A stretch of DNA of 64,000 nucleotides from Saccharothrix australiensis (lineage in GTDB: Bacteria; Actinomycetota; Actinomycetes; Mycobacteriales; Pseudonocardiaceae), in assembly GCF_003634935.1 (NCBI RefSeq), contig NZ_RBXO01000001.1:434001-498000 (forward strand), given 5' to 3'. Both the position numbers and the translations under genes were made by a program. Positions 15,988 to 24,882 of the stretch are shown one piece after another. The notes beneath the pieces are model-generated. The model did not search any database and had not been told where the DNA came from. It saw only the letters and a list, made by a program, of their open reading frames with translations. Position 1 is the first letter of the stretch. The number at the start of each line of letters is the position of its first letter.

Positions 15988-17295
15988 TCAGCGGCCCACC
16001 GGCAGGTCGTGCTGCTCCGCCCAGGCCGCGACGTCCTCCCTGCGCAGCGCCGTCGCCAGCAGGTCCGGGAAGCGGTCCGGCGTGCACGCGAACGCGGGTG
16101 CGCCCAGCTCGGACAGCCGGGCCGCCAGCTCGTGGTCGTAGGACGGCGTGCCGCTGTCCGACAGCGCCAGCAGCACGACCACCACCACCCCGCTCTGCAC
16201 CAGCTCGCGGACCCGCCGCTGGAGTTCCCGCGCCACACCGCCCTCGTACAGGTCGCTGATCAGCACCAGCACCGTGTCCGTGGGGCGGCGCACCAGCGAC
16301 TGCCCGTAGGCGACCGCGCGGTTGATGTCCGTGCCGCCGCCGAGCTGCGTGGCGAACAGCAGGTCGACCGGGTCCTTCAGGTCGTCGGTCAGGTCGACCA
16401 CCTCGGTGTCGAACACGACCAGCCGCGTCTCGACCGCGCGCAGCGACGCCAGGCTCGCGCCGAGCACCGCCGAGTACACGACCGACTCGGCCATCGACCC
16501 CGACTGGTCGACCAGCAGGATCACGTCCTTGAGCGCGGCGGCCCGGCTGCGGCGGGTGTGGCCGACCAGCCGCTGGACGACGACCGTGCCCTGGTCCGGC
16601 TGGTAGTGCTTGAGGTTGGCGCGGATCGTGCGCGCCCAGTCGACGTCGGCCAGGCGGGGCCTGCTGGTGCGCTTGGCGTGGTCGAGCGCGCCGTGGACGG
16701 CCGCCAGCAGCCGGTCGGCGAGTTTGCGCTCGATGTCCTCCACGACCTTGCGGACGACGGCGCGGGCCGTCTCCCTGGTGCGGGCCGGGATGGCGGAGGA
16801 CAGCGACACCAGCGTGCCGACCAGGCTGACGTCGGGTTCGACGCCGGACAGCAGCTCGGGTTCGAGGAGGAGCTGCCGCAGGCCCAGGCGGTCGACGGCG
16901 TCGCGCTGCATGACCTGGACGACGGACGTCGGGAAGTACGTGCGGATGTCGCCGAGCCACCGGTGCAGCACCGGTGACGAACCGCCGAGCCCGGCGGCGC
17001 GCTTGCCGCCCGCGTCAGGGGCGTCCGCCACCGCGCCGCCGCCGTAGAGGCCGGTGAGGGCGGCGTCGCGGCGGCGGTCGTGCTCGTCCAGCGCGCCCAG
17101 GTCACCGGCCGCGCCGCCGAGCAGGAGCCGCCACCGGCGCAGGCGTTCGGCTTCCCCCGACCCGCCCTCGCCGGCCGCGACCGGCGACGCCCCGTCCCCG
17201 GTCACGGCGCCCCCTGGCACGGCGTCCCCTGGCACGGCTCCCGCCGGCACGGATTCCCCTGGCACGGCGTTCATCGGCACGGCGTCTCCGGTCAC
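15988..17295 (-). CDS. vWA-domain protein (YehP-like), last gene of the MoxR-vWA operon
   Basis: A 435-residue protein with a C-terminal von Willebrand A domain whose metal site is intact: DQSGS at 263-267, a later GGGTD threonine and ISDLYEGG aspartate. It partners MoxR-type AAA ATPases in many bacteria; E. coli yehP beside yehL (MoxR) is the closest pairing I know. The first 40 residues are a low-complexity AVPGxxVPxGAV repeat unlike the rest. It starts 31 bases after the DUF5682 stop. Likely role: metal-dependent adaptor that lets the ATPase remodel a target. Confidence 0.85.
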   Translation of the reverse strand: MTGDAVPMNAVPGESVPAGAVPGDAVPGGAVTGDGASPVAAGEGGSGEAERLRRWRLLLGGAAGDLGALDEHDRRRDAALTGLYGGGAVADAPDAGGKRAAGLGGSSPVLHRWLGDIRTYFPTSVVQVMQRDAVDRLGLRQLLLEPELLSGVEPDVSLVGTLVSLSSAIPARTRETARAVVRKVVEDIERKLADRLLAAVHGALDHAKRTSRPRLADVDWARTIRANLKHYQPDQGTVVVQRLVGHTRRSRAAALKDVILLVDQSGSMAESVVYSAVLGASLASLRAVETRLVVFDTEVVDLTDDLKDPVDLLFATQLGGGTDINRAVAYGQSLVRRPTDTVLVLISDLYEGGVARELQRRVRELVQSGVVVVVLLALSDSGTPSYDHELAARLSELGAPAFACTPDRFPDLLATALRREDVAAWAEQHDLPVGR

Positions 17296-17326
17296 GACTC
17301 CTCCTCGGTGGCGGACCGGCCGCCGG

Positions 17327-19513
17327 TCACGGTGCGGCTCCCGCCAGGAGGCCGCGCACGTGCGCGGCGAGGCGGGTCGCCAGGTCTTCGTCCCACTCGA
17401 CGCCGGCGGCTCCGGGCGCGTTCCGGGTCGTGCCGCGGACGCGGTCGCCCAGCATCCGGCGCTCGGCCGGGCTGAACTCGGTGATCGCCCGCCTCAGCAG
17501 CGGCAGCGCACCCGCGAAGTCGTCCGCCCGCAGGCCGGACAGCCAGTCGTCCACCACGCCGAACAGCCGCTGGTCCGCCGTGAGCAGGGCCGCCGAGCCG
17601 CGCAGGAAGCCCGCCACGAACGCCGTCGCGCCTGCCGCCGCCGACACCGCCCGGTGCAGCCTGGCCGCGACCGCGTCGGAGTCGAGCGCGCCCGCCTCCC
17701 ACAGCAGCCTGGTCGCGCGGCCGGTCGGCAGGCCGTGCGCGCCCGGCATGGCCACCAGCGACTCCAGGGCGGTGCGCCAGGCGTCCCGGTGCGCGTCGTC
17801 GGCGGCCAGGCGCACCGCGTCGTCCGCGCCCTCCACGGCCGCGACGGCGCGCTCCGCCGTGTCGTCGTCCACGCCCCGGCACGCCAGCGGCAGCCCCACC
17901 GCGCCCCTGGTCAGCAGGCCGTGCAGGGCGACCCGCAGCAGCTCCGGGTCGGTGCCCCGCACCGAGCCGTAGCGGACCGTCGTCGCCAGGTCGGGCAGGG
18001 CCGCCAGCAGTTCCAGGGCGTCCGTCGCCGCCGCCGCGCAGCGGTCCAGGGCGGCGCGCGCGGCCGCGACCGCCGCGGGCACCTCGCAGCCGACGGCGTC
18101 GCCCAGCACCTCCGCCGCGCCGACCACGCGGGTCGCGTCGGCCGCGCGCCGGGCCAGCACCTGGCCGGCCGCCGCCGCCACCGTCGTGCCGTGGCGGGCG
18201 GCGGTGGCCAGGGCCACCGCGAACTCCGGCCGCCAGTGCAGGTGCCACGCCTCGGCGAACGTGCCCAGCGTCCTGGTCGTGTCCGGCACGCCCCACGGCA
18301 CGTCCAGCACGGCCAGCCGGCGCAGCAGCTTCGAGCGCTCCCGGTCGGTGTCCTTGCGCAGGTCGAGGCGGACCTGCTTGGGCGTCGCGTTCAGCGGCAG
18401 GCGCAGCCGCCTGGTCAGGCGGTTCAGGTCGGCCGCGAGCGGCGACGTCGGGACGCTCGCGCCCACCTCGCCGAGCCGTTCCCCGACCACCAGCCGGTCG
18501 TGGACGAGGGCCAGCGGCACCTGGTCGCCGTCGCACAGCACGGCCTTCGCCGCCTCCATGACCTCCGACAGGCCGGGCGACGGCCGGCCGCGCAGGGCGG
18601 CGAGGGTGTCGGCCAGGCGCACCGCCTCCACGGCGCTCGCGGTCGACGCCGGTAGGTCCTCGGCGCGCAGCACGGCGCACGCGCGGGAGAACCAGCGGGC
18701 CACCGCGTCGCCGCGCGGCGCGCACTCCCACAGGTGCGCGTACCAGCCCGGCGAGCCGATGCCCGCGCCGTAGCCGGACGCCGTCGCCAGCTTCCCGTGG
18801 CTCCAGGGCACCCACGTCCCGGAGACCTTCCGCTTCGGCAGGCCGCGCAGCAGCGCCGCGTCGGCCGACGCGGGCGGCAGGGTGCGCAGCGCGGGCACGT
18901 GCCACGCGCCGCAGACGACCGCGATCGGGCCGTCGGTGTCCTTGAGCGCCTGCCGCAGGTGCTGCCGCATGGCGGCCTCGCGGCGCAGCGTCCGGTCGTC
19001 CACCTCGTCGGCGAACTCCTCGCGCAGCGCCGTCATCGCCTCCGCGACCGCCTCCGCCAGGTCCGCCGGGTCGGTGTGGTGCTCGACGACGTCCTCCCAC
19101 CAGCGCTCCGGGTCGTCGAACCCGGCCGCCTCGGCGAGCGTGCCCAGCGGGTCGAGCGACGCCCCGCCGCCCTCGGCCGGCTCCTCCGCCAGGGACGCGG
19201 CGGCGGTCAGGTCGAAGAAGCGCACCGGCACCGCGTTGGCGTCCGCCCACACCAGCGCGCGCCACTCCGGGGAGAACGCGGCGAACGGCCAGAACGCCGC
19301 GCTCGCCGGCTCCGCCTCGTCGTGCAGCAGCAGGGCCACCGGCGGCGTCAGGTCGGGCACGTGGCGCAGCAGCGCGTCGCCCTCCGGCGGGCCCTCGACG
19401 AGGACGACCGCCGGCCGCAGGCGTCCCAGCGCCTCCTCGACCATGCGGGCCGAGCCGGGGCCGTGGTGGCGGATGCCGAGCAGGGTCACCCGCGCGGGCA
19501 GCTCGCCCGCCAT
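17327..19513 (-). CDS. DUF5682 family protein (YehM-like)
   Basis: A 728-residue protein that starts ATG at 19513, overlapping the stop of the MoxR gene by one base. The N-terminus VTLLGIRHHGPGSARMVEEAL followed by LVEGPPEGD is the signature of DUF5682; it resembles the His/Glu-bearing start of EreA/ChaN-like hydrolase folds, as does the later VVCGAWHVPAL. The C-terminal half is alpha-helical and leucine/alanine rich. E. coli YehM is the same family and size class and is likewise next to a MoxR ATPase. No activity is established. Confidence 0.82.
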   Translation of the reverse strand: MAGELPARVTLLGIRHHGPGSARMVEEALGRLRPAVVLVEGPPEGDALLRHVPDLTPPVALLLHDEAEPASAAFWPFAAFSPEWRALVWADANAVPVRFFDLTAAASLAEEPAEGGGASLDPLGTLAEAAGFDDPERWWEDVVEHHTDPADLAEAVAEAMTALREEFADEVDDRTLRREAAMRQHLRQALKDTDGPIAVVCGAWHVPALRTLPPASADAALLRGLPKRKVSGTWVPWSHGKLATASGYGAGIGSPGWYAHLWECAPRGDAVARWFSRACAVLRAEDLPASTASAVEAVRLADTLAALRGRPSPGLSEVMEAAKAVLCDGDQVPLALVHDRLVVGERLGEVGASVPTSPLAADLNRLTRRLRLPLNATPKQVRLDLRKDTDRERSKLLRRLAVLDVPWGVPDTTRTLGTFAEAWHLHWRPEFAVALATAARHGTTVAAAAGQVLARRAADATRVVGAAEVLGDAVGCEVPAAVAAARAALDRCAAAATDALELLAALPDLATTVRYGSVRGTDPELLRVALHGLLTRGAVGLPLACRGVDDDTAERAVAAVEGADDAVRLAADDAHRDAWRTALESLVAMPGAHGLPTGRATRLLWEAGALDSDAVAARLHRAVSAAAGATAFVAGFLRGSAALLTADQRLFGVVDDWLSGLRADDFAGALPLLRRAITEFSPAERRMLGDRVRGTTRNAPGAAGVEWDEDLATRLAAHVRGLLAGAAP

Positions 19514-20595
19514 CAGCGGTCCCGGCACGCGCGGTAGAGGTCGCGCCAGTCGGGGCGCTCCTTGACCACGGCCTCCAGGTACTCCTGCCACGCGGCGGTG
19601 TCGGAGACCCGGTCCTTGACCACCGCGCCGAGCAGGCCGGACGCCAGCTCGTCGGCGGTGATGGAGCCGTCGCCGAAGTGGCCGGCCAGCGCCATGCCGC
19701 TGGTGACCACCGAGATCGCCTCGGCGGTGGACAGGCTGCCGCTGGGCCGCTTCAGCTGCGTGCGACCGTCCACTGTGGACCCGTTGCGCAGCTCGCGGAA
19801 GATGCGCACCACGCGCCGCACCTCCTCCAGCGCGGGCGGCTCGGCGGGCAGCTCCAGGGCGCGGCCGAGCTGGGCGGCGCGCGACGAGACGATCGCCACC
19901 TCGTCGTCCTCGGTCGCGGGCGGCGGCAGGACGACCGTGTTGAAGCGGCGGGCGAGCGCCGAGGACATCTGGTTGACGCCCCGGTCGCGGTCGTTGGCGG
20001 TCGCGATGACCGTGAAGCCCGGCACCGCCTGCACCTGGGTGCCCAGCTCCGGCACCGGCAGCGACTTCTCCGACAGGATCGTGATGAACGAGTCCTGCAC
20101 CTCGGCGGGCATCCGGGTCAGCTCCTCGATGCGCGCCACCGCGCCCAGCCGCATCGCCGTCATGACCGGGCTCGGCACGATCGCCGCCTCGCTCGGGCCC
20201 TCCGCGATGAGGCGGGCGTAGTTCCAGCCGTAGCGCACGGCGTCCTCGCCGGTGCCCGCCGTGCCCTGGACGACCCGCGTCGAATCGCCGCTGACCGCCG
20301 CCGCGATGTGCTCCGACAGCCACGACTTGGCGGTGCCCGGCACACCCACCAGGAGCAGGGCGCGGTCCGTGACCAGGGTGCCGACGGCGACTTCGACCAG
20401 GCGGCGGTCGCCCACGTACTTGGGCGTGATCACCGTGCCGTCCGGCAGCGTGCCGCCGAGCACGTAGCGGACCACCGCCTGCGGCGACAGGCGCCACCGC
20501 GGCGGGCGCGGGCGGTCGTCCGCCTTCGCCAGGGCGGCCAGTTCGGTGGCGTACTGCCGCTCCGCGGCGGGGCGCAGCACGGTCTCGGTGGTCAC
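19513..20595 (-). CDS. MoxR-type AAA+ ATPase (YehL-like)
   Basis: A 360-residue ATPase. GTG at 20595 overlaps the DUF5691 stop (GTGA). Walker A GVPGTAKS is at 84-91 with K90; the Walker B/sensor segment is GAVARIEELTRMP and the conserved ATANDRDRGV and ALARRF (arginine-finger region) follow. MoxR ATPases act as chaperone-like remodelers with vWA partners, and the vWA protein of this operon is the obvious partner. Its stop overlaps the ATG of DUF5682 by one base (TGATG), so expression is coupled. Confidence 0.93.
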   Translation of the reverse strand: MTTETVLRPAAERQYATELAALAKADDRPRPPRWRLSPQAVVRYVLGGTLPDGTVITPKYVGDRRLVEVAVGTLVTDRALLLVGVPGTAKSWLSEHIAAAVSGDSTRVVQGTAGTGEDAVRYGWNYARLIAEGPSEAAIVPSPVMTAMRLGAVARIEELTRMPAEVQDSFITILSEKSLPVPELGTQVQAVPGFTVIATANDRDRGVNQMSSALARRFNTVVLPPPATEDDEVAIVSSRAAQLGRALELPAEPPALEEVRRVVRIFRELRNGSTVDGRTQLKRPSGSLSTAEAISVVTSGMALAGHFGDGSITADELASGLLGAVVKDRVSDTAAWQEYLEAVVKERPDWRDLYRACRDR

Positions 20596-22025
20596 GGTCG
20601 GAGTCCTTCCGGTCGGGTGGCGAAGGCGTCGCGGAGCTGCATCCGCAGGCGGAGCACGTCGAGGTCGGCGGTGTGCTCGGGCCAGCGCTCGGTGATCCGG
20701 TCCCAGTGCGCGCCGAGCACCTCGGCGTCGCCGCGGGCCAGCAGCACGGCGGGCGGGCGGCCTGCCCGCCACCGCGGGTCGCGGACGTGGGCGTAGCGGT
20801 CGAGGAGGGCTTCCGTCGCCCGCGCCGGCCACGGGCCGGGCAGCTGCGAGCAGGCGTGGTCGAGCAGGTCGTAGTTCCAGCCGCGGGACACGTCGACGAT
20901 GGTGCGGGCGGCCAGGTCCGGCGGGAGCGCGGCCAGCATCTCGAGCTGCTCCATGCCGGTGAGCGCGCGGGTGGCGGCCACGGCCCACGGCGTGGCGTCC
21001 GCGGCCAGCCGCAGGCGCTGCGCCACGCCGCGCAGCAGGGCCGCCGCCCACGGACCGCGGGCCAGCTCGCGCGCCGCGCCCGCGTCGTCGGCGGCCAGGC
21101 GGCTCGTCCAGTGCGCGGGCGGGACGCTGGCCGCCGCACCGCGCAGCCGGCCCGCCACACCCGTCTCCGAGCCGTCGCGCAGCAGGTCGCGGGCCTCCTC
21201 CGGCGACGGCTCGGCCTCGGTCCACAGCTCGCCGCCGCGCACGTCGAACCCGTCGGCGGTCGGCAGCAGGCCGCGGTGCAGGCGCTCGGCGGCGCGCTCG
21301 GCGAGGCGGGAGCCGGGCAGGGCGCGCAGGAGGCGCAGCGCCTCGTCGTGCACGCCGATCGCGCGGTCGTCCAGCGCTCGTTCGAGCAGCGGCTCGTCGG
21401 CCGCGGACAGGCCCGCCTCCAGCGCGGCGACCAGCGCCTGCCGGTCGGTGGCCCGCCGCTGGACGGCGAACTGCTCGGCCAGGAACGCCCGCGTGCCGTC
21501 CGGGTCGGCGAGGCGGGCGCGGCGCAGGGCGGCGACCCGGCTCGCGCCGGGCAGGTCCAGCGCCTCGGCCAAGTCGACCTCGTCGGCGACGCCCGCGCCG
21601 GACGCCCACGACCAGCCGGGGCGCACGGCCGCCAACCACCGGCCGCGCGCGCCCAGCACCGTGCCGACGGCCTGGCGCAGGCCGGGGTGGGTGGTGGCCA
21701 GGCCGAGCAGCGCCGGCAGGTCCTTGGCGGCGGCGACCACGCCCGCGCCGGACGCCAGGCCGCACCACTCGGTGAGCACGATCTGGTCGTCCAGGGCGAG
21801 GATCTGCGCCAGCACGGCACGCGCGCGGTCGCCCGCCACGCGGTCCGCCGAGGCGGGCGCGGGCGCGAGGGGCGGTGTCGCGACCGGGGCGGGCAGCCGG
21901 GCGGCGTGCGCCGCGACGCCGAGGGCCGCGCAGCGGTCGAGCAGGTCGGCGGGCGTCGTGCCCGCGCGGTGCGCGCCGAGGAGCAGCGCCTGGACCGCCT
22001 CGTCCCACTCGGTGCGGGTGGTCAT
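20592..22025 (-). CDS. DUF5691 family protein
   Basis: A 477-residue, largely helical protein beginning MTTRTEWDEAVQALLLGAHR. It matches the DUF5691 family that sits between SWIM-finger and MoxR genes in actinobacterial operons of this type. The pattern of Leu/Ala/Arg-rich helices (LLRALPGSRLAERAAERLH, LLDRYAHVRDPRW) looks like a HEAT-type solenoid, suggesting a scaffold. Its ATG overlaps the stop of the upstream small ORF (ATGA), and its own stop overlaps the MoxR start (GTGA). Confidence 0.75.
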   Translation of the reverse strand: MTTRTEWDEAVQALLLGAHRAGTTPADLLDRCAALGVAAHAARLPAPVATPPLAPAPASADRVAGDRARAVLAQILALDDQIVLTEWCGLASGAGVVAAAKDLPALLGLATTHPGLRQAVGTVLGARGRWLAAVRPGWSWASGAGVADEVDLAEALDLPGASRVAALRRARLADPDGTRAFLAEQFAVQRRATDRQALVAALEAGLSAADEPLLERALDDRAIGVHDEALRLLRALPGSRLAERAAERLHRGLLPTADGFDVRGGELWTEAEPSPEEARDLLRDGSETGVAGRLRGAAASVPPAHWTSRLAADDAGAARELARGPWAAALLRGVAQRLRLAADATPWAVAATRALTGMEQLEMLAALPPDLAARTIVDVSRGWNYDLLDHACSQLPGPWPARATEALLDRYAHVRDPRWRAGRPPAVLLARGDAEVLGAHWDRITERWPEHTADLDVLRLRMQLRDAFATRPEGLRP

Positions 22026-22342
22026 GCGGGCACCTCCGGTGCGGGGTGCGGCCGGGTCGCCGCGTCGGGGTGCGGTGCTCGGGTTGGCGCGTCCCGTGTG
22101 GTGCGGGTGCTCGTGCGGGCGCCGTCGGTGCCGCGTTCGGCGGTGGTGCCGGGCTGTGGTGCTCGGGTTGGTGCGTCCGGTGTGGTGCGGGTGCTCGTGC
22201 GCGCGCCGTCGGCGCCGCGTTCGGCGGCGGGGTGCGGGATCCGGGCTGCTCCGGCCGGCCGCGCGTGGGTGTTCATCCCGCCGCACCGGGTGCCGGTCCG
22301 GCTCGGTGACCGCGTCGGGGTGCGGGGTCCGGTGCGCCTCAT
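22022..22342 (-). CDS. unrecognised 106-residue Arg/Thr/Pro-rich linker ORF, coupled at both ends
   Basis: An ATG at 22342 overlaps the SWIM gene's stop (ATGA), and this ORF's own stop at 22022-22024 overlaps the ATG of the DUF5691 gene (again ATGA). It therefore exactly fills the gap between two genes of a fully coupled operon. The product is basic and low in complexity, with two 28-residue repeats (GARTSTRTTPDAPTRAP type) encoded by an 84-base DNA duplication. A second in-frame ATG is at 22276. No family is recognised. The double overlap is the main evidence for translation; codon use alone would not convince. Confidence 0.5.
   Translation of the reverse strand: MRRTGPRTPTRSPSRTGTRCGGMNTHARPAGAARIPHPAAERGADGARTSTRTTPDAPTRAPQPGTTAERGTDGARTSTRTTRDAPTRAPHPDAATRPHPAPEVPA
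22075..22242 (-). repeat. 84-base direct repeat, two copies, in frame with the linker ORF
   Basis: Units 22075-22158 and 22159-22242 match closely, each running from GTGCTCGGGTTGG through GTGCCGCGTTCGGCGG-type sequence (the second copy has a few substitutions). The 84-base period equals 28 codons, so duplication preserves the frame of the 106-residue ORF. Confidence 0.8.
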
Positions 22343-23607
22343 CCGACGACCTCCGGCGCGCGGCCCGGTCCGGCGACCGCGCCGAGGCGCAGTTCGCGGC
22401 CGTTCCACAGGCCCCACGCGTCGAACGGCTCGCCGCCGGTGATCGCGACGGCCTCGTCCAGCGCGAGGTCGCCGCGCACCGGCAGCCCCCGCCCCGTCGC
22501 GTCCAGCAGGTGCCGCGCGTCGGCGGTCAACCGCACCCCGCCGCAGCCGAGCGGGTGCAGCCGCAGCCACGGGTCGGCCGGCAGGCGCTCGGCCGCCGCC
22601 GCCAGCGCCGCCCGCCAGTCCGCGGGCGCGGGCACCGGTTCCGCCGCGTGCTCGGACACCACCTCGCCCACCGCCACGCGGTGCGGTGGCGCGTCGGGGT
22701 ACGGGTGCAGCACGGCCCGCACCTCCACCCCGTGCGGCAGCGGCGGGACCGGGCGCGCGCCGCCGCCGGCGTGGCGGACCGCCACCACCCAGCCGTGCGC
22801 GCGGCCCCACACCCACTGCCGGACGGTGCGCACCAGCCCGTCGTCCGACTCCAGCCGCAGCAGCGGCAACCAGCGGTCCGACCAGCCCTCGCCGGCCAGC
22901 ACCTCCTCCTCGGCGACCGCGAACCCGAGCCGCCGCCGCACGACGGGCGAGTCACCGCCCGCGAGCCGCGTCAGCAGGTGCAGCCCGCCCAGGCGGTCGG
23001 CGGCGTCCTCCGCCCACGTCGGGCCGCCCGCCGCGACCACCGCCCGCAGCTCCGCCACGGCCGACGCCAGGCCCTTCGCCTGCGCGTCGACCATGCGCGC
23101 CCCGATGGCGTGCCACCACGCCGCGTCCCGCGCGGGCAGCCCGGCGATGCCCGCGCCCGCCACGTCGGCCAGCCAGTCCGCCAGGCCGGCCACGCCGCCG
23201 CGCACCGCCTCGGCCCGCTCGCGGGCCGTCTTCTCCTTCGCGCGGGCCCGCCGCAGCTCGGCCTCCGGCGACGCGTCGACGGGCGCGGCGGTCCGCTGCC
23301 GCCGCGCCAGCCACTCGACCACCCAGTCCGGCGGCTCGGCGACGGCCAGCGGCTCGCGGGCGTCACGCAGTTGCAGCGCCAGCGCGTGCTTGCAGGGGAA
23401 CTTCCGGGACGGGCAGGAGCACTTCGTCGCCCGGTCGCCCAGGTCGACGCACACCCGGTACGGGGACTGGCCGCTGCCCGCGCACAGCCCCCAGAGCGCC
23501 TCGGCGCTGCGGCCGGACCCCGTCCAGCCGGACGACCCCGCCAGCCGGGTGGCGCTGCTCGCCACCCTGCTGTCCGGGGCCAGGGCCAGAACCGCTCGTG
23601 CGTCCAT
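22339..23607 (-). CDS. SWIM zinc-finger protein (YehQ-like)
   Basis: A 422-residue protein, first gene of the MoxR-vWA operon. The SWIM motif CxCx(6)CxH is C63, C65, C72, H74 in KCSCPSRKFPCKH, preceded by YRVCVDLGDRATK as in other SWIM proteins. The rest contains an Ala/Arg-rich coiled segment (about residues 115-150) and WWHAIGARMVDAQAKGLA, typical of the YehQ-type family. SWIM fingers bind DNA or protein, so this may be the targeting subunit of the ATPase machine. Its promoter must lie in the 39 bases before it or within hmgA's 3' end. Confidence 0.88.
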   Translation of the reverse strand: MDARAVLALAPDSRVASSATRLAGSSGWTGSGRSAEALWGLCAGSGQSPYRVCVDLGDRATKCSCPSRKFPCKHALALQLRDAREPLAVAEPPDWVVEWLARRQRTAAPVDASPEAELRRARAKEKTARERAEAVRGGVAGLADWLADVAGAGIAGLPARDAAWWHAIGARMVDAQAKGLASAVAELRAVVAAGGPTWAEDAADRLGGLHLLTRLAGGDSPVVRRRLGFAVAEEEVLAGEGWSDRWLPLLRLESDDGLVRTVRQWVWGRAHGWVVAVRHAGGGARPVPPLPHGVEVRAVLHPYPDAPPHRVAVGEVVSEHAAEPVPAPADWRAALAAAAERLPADPWLRLHPLGCGGVRLTADARHLLDATGRGLPVRGDLALDEAVAITGGEPFDAWGLWNGRELRLGAVAGPGRAPEVVG

Positions 23608-23646
23608 GAGCGCAGAAGGTAGCGGCGCCCACCGACAAAATCGCGA

Positions 23647-24822
23647 TCACCCCAGGTCGGGGCCCCGCCGAGCCCAGGACCACGCGTACTCGGGGTCCTC
23701 GGAGGCCAGCGCCGCCTCGCCCAGCTCCAGCGGGCGGAACGTGTCGACCATGACCGCCGTCTCGTCGAAGAACTCCGCGCCCAGCGACGCCTCCACCGCG
23801 CCCGGCTGCGGGCCGTGCGTGCAGCCCGACGGGTGCAGCGACAGCGAGCCGACGCCGATGCCGGAGCCCTTGCGCGCCTCGTAGTTGCCGCCGACGTAGA
23901 ACATCAGCTCGTCGGAGTCGACGTTGGCGTGGTTGTACGGCACGGGGATCGACAGCGGGTGGTAGTCGACCTTGCGCGGCATGAACGAGCACACCACGAA
24001 GTTCGGGCCCTCGAAGGTCTGGTGCACGGGCGGCGGCTGGTGCAGGCGGCCGGTGATGGGCTCGAAGTCGCGGATGTGGAACACCCACGGGTACAGGCAG
24101 CCGTCCCAGCCCACCACGTCGAACGGGTGGTTGGCGTAGGTGAACCGCGTCAGGCCCGCGCGGTGGCGCACCAGGACCTCCACGTCCTCGCCGTCGACCA
24201 GCAGCGGCTCCACCGGGCCGCGGATGTCGCGCTCGCAGTACGGCGAGTGCTCCAGGAACTGGCCCTTGGCCGACAGGTACCGCTTCGGTGGCCCGATGTG
24301 CCCGGTGGCCTCCAGCACGAGGATGTTCATCGGCTTGGCGGGCACCACGCGGTACGTGCAGGACGTCGGCAGCACCACGTAGTCGCCCTCGGCGACCGTG
24401 AGCGCGCCGTAGATGGTCTCCACGACGCCCTCGCCGGTCTGCACGTACAGCAGCTCGTCGCCGGCGGCGTTGCGGTACAGCGGGCTGGGCGCGGTCGCCG
24501 TGACGAAACCGATCGTCACGTCCGCGTTGCCGAACAGCCTGCGGCGGCCGGTGACCGCGTCGACCGCGTCCGGCCAGGTCAGGTCCTGGGTCTTGAAGGC
24601 ACGCGGCTTCAGCGGGAGGTTGGGGGTCAGCGCGCCCCGGTCGTCCTCGACGGTCTCCGCGTTCACGATCGCCGTGGGCAGGTGGCGGTGGTAGAGCAGC
24701 GCCGAATCGGCCGAGAAGCCCTCGACGCCCATCAGCTCCTCCGCGTAGAGGCCGCCTTCCGGTGTGCGGAACTGCGTGTGGCGCTTTCGGGGTATCTCAC
24801 CGACCTGGCGGTAGTACGCCAT
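23647..24822 (-). CDS. hmgA: homogentisate 1,2-dioxygenase
   Basis: Opens the ring of homogentisate to maleylacetoacetate in tyrosine/phenylalanine degradation, using non-haem Fe2+. The 391-residue chain has the family's C-terminal cupin elements HQTFEGPNFVVCSF, YNHANVDSDELMFYVGG and LHPSGCTHGPQPGA, which carry the iron-binding His and Glu. GGAG precedes the ATG at 24822. It is divergent from the fahA operon across a 60-base promoter region containing three GTTC(A/G)(C/T)T-like heptamers (24824, 24837, 24858). Confidence 0.93.
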   Translation of the reverse strand: MAYYRQVGEIPRKRHTQFRTPEGGLYAEELMGVEGFSADSALLYHRHLPTAIVNAETVEDDRGALTPNLPLKPRAFKTQDLTWPDAVDAVTGRRRLFGNADVTIGFVTATAPSPLYRNAAGDELLYVQTGEGVVETIYGALTVAEGDYVVLPTSCTYRVVPAKPMNILVLEATGHIGPPKRYLSAKGQFLEHSPYCERDIRGPVEPLLVDGEDVEVLVRHRAGLTRFTYANHPFDVVGWDGCLYPWVFHIRDFEPITGRLHQPPPVHQTFEGPNFVVCSFMPRKVDYHPLSIPVPYNHANVDSDELMFYVGGNYEARKGSGIGVGSLSLHPSGCTHGPQPGAVEASLGAEFFDETAVMVDTFRPLELGEAALASEDPEYAWSWARRGPDLG

Positions 24823-24882
24823 CGTTCACTCCGGGCGTTCGTTAGTCGGACATCTTTGTTCATTGACCGGTACGCCACTAGC

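Noticed and set aside
19514-21820. Upstream extension of the DUF5682 frame to 21820
   Set aside because: The extra sequence is a frame-shifted shadow of the MoxR and DUF5691 genes. The ATG at 19513, overlapping the MoxR stop, gives the family's normal start MAGELPARVTLLGIRHHG.
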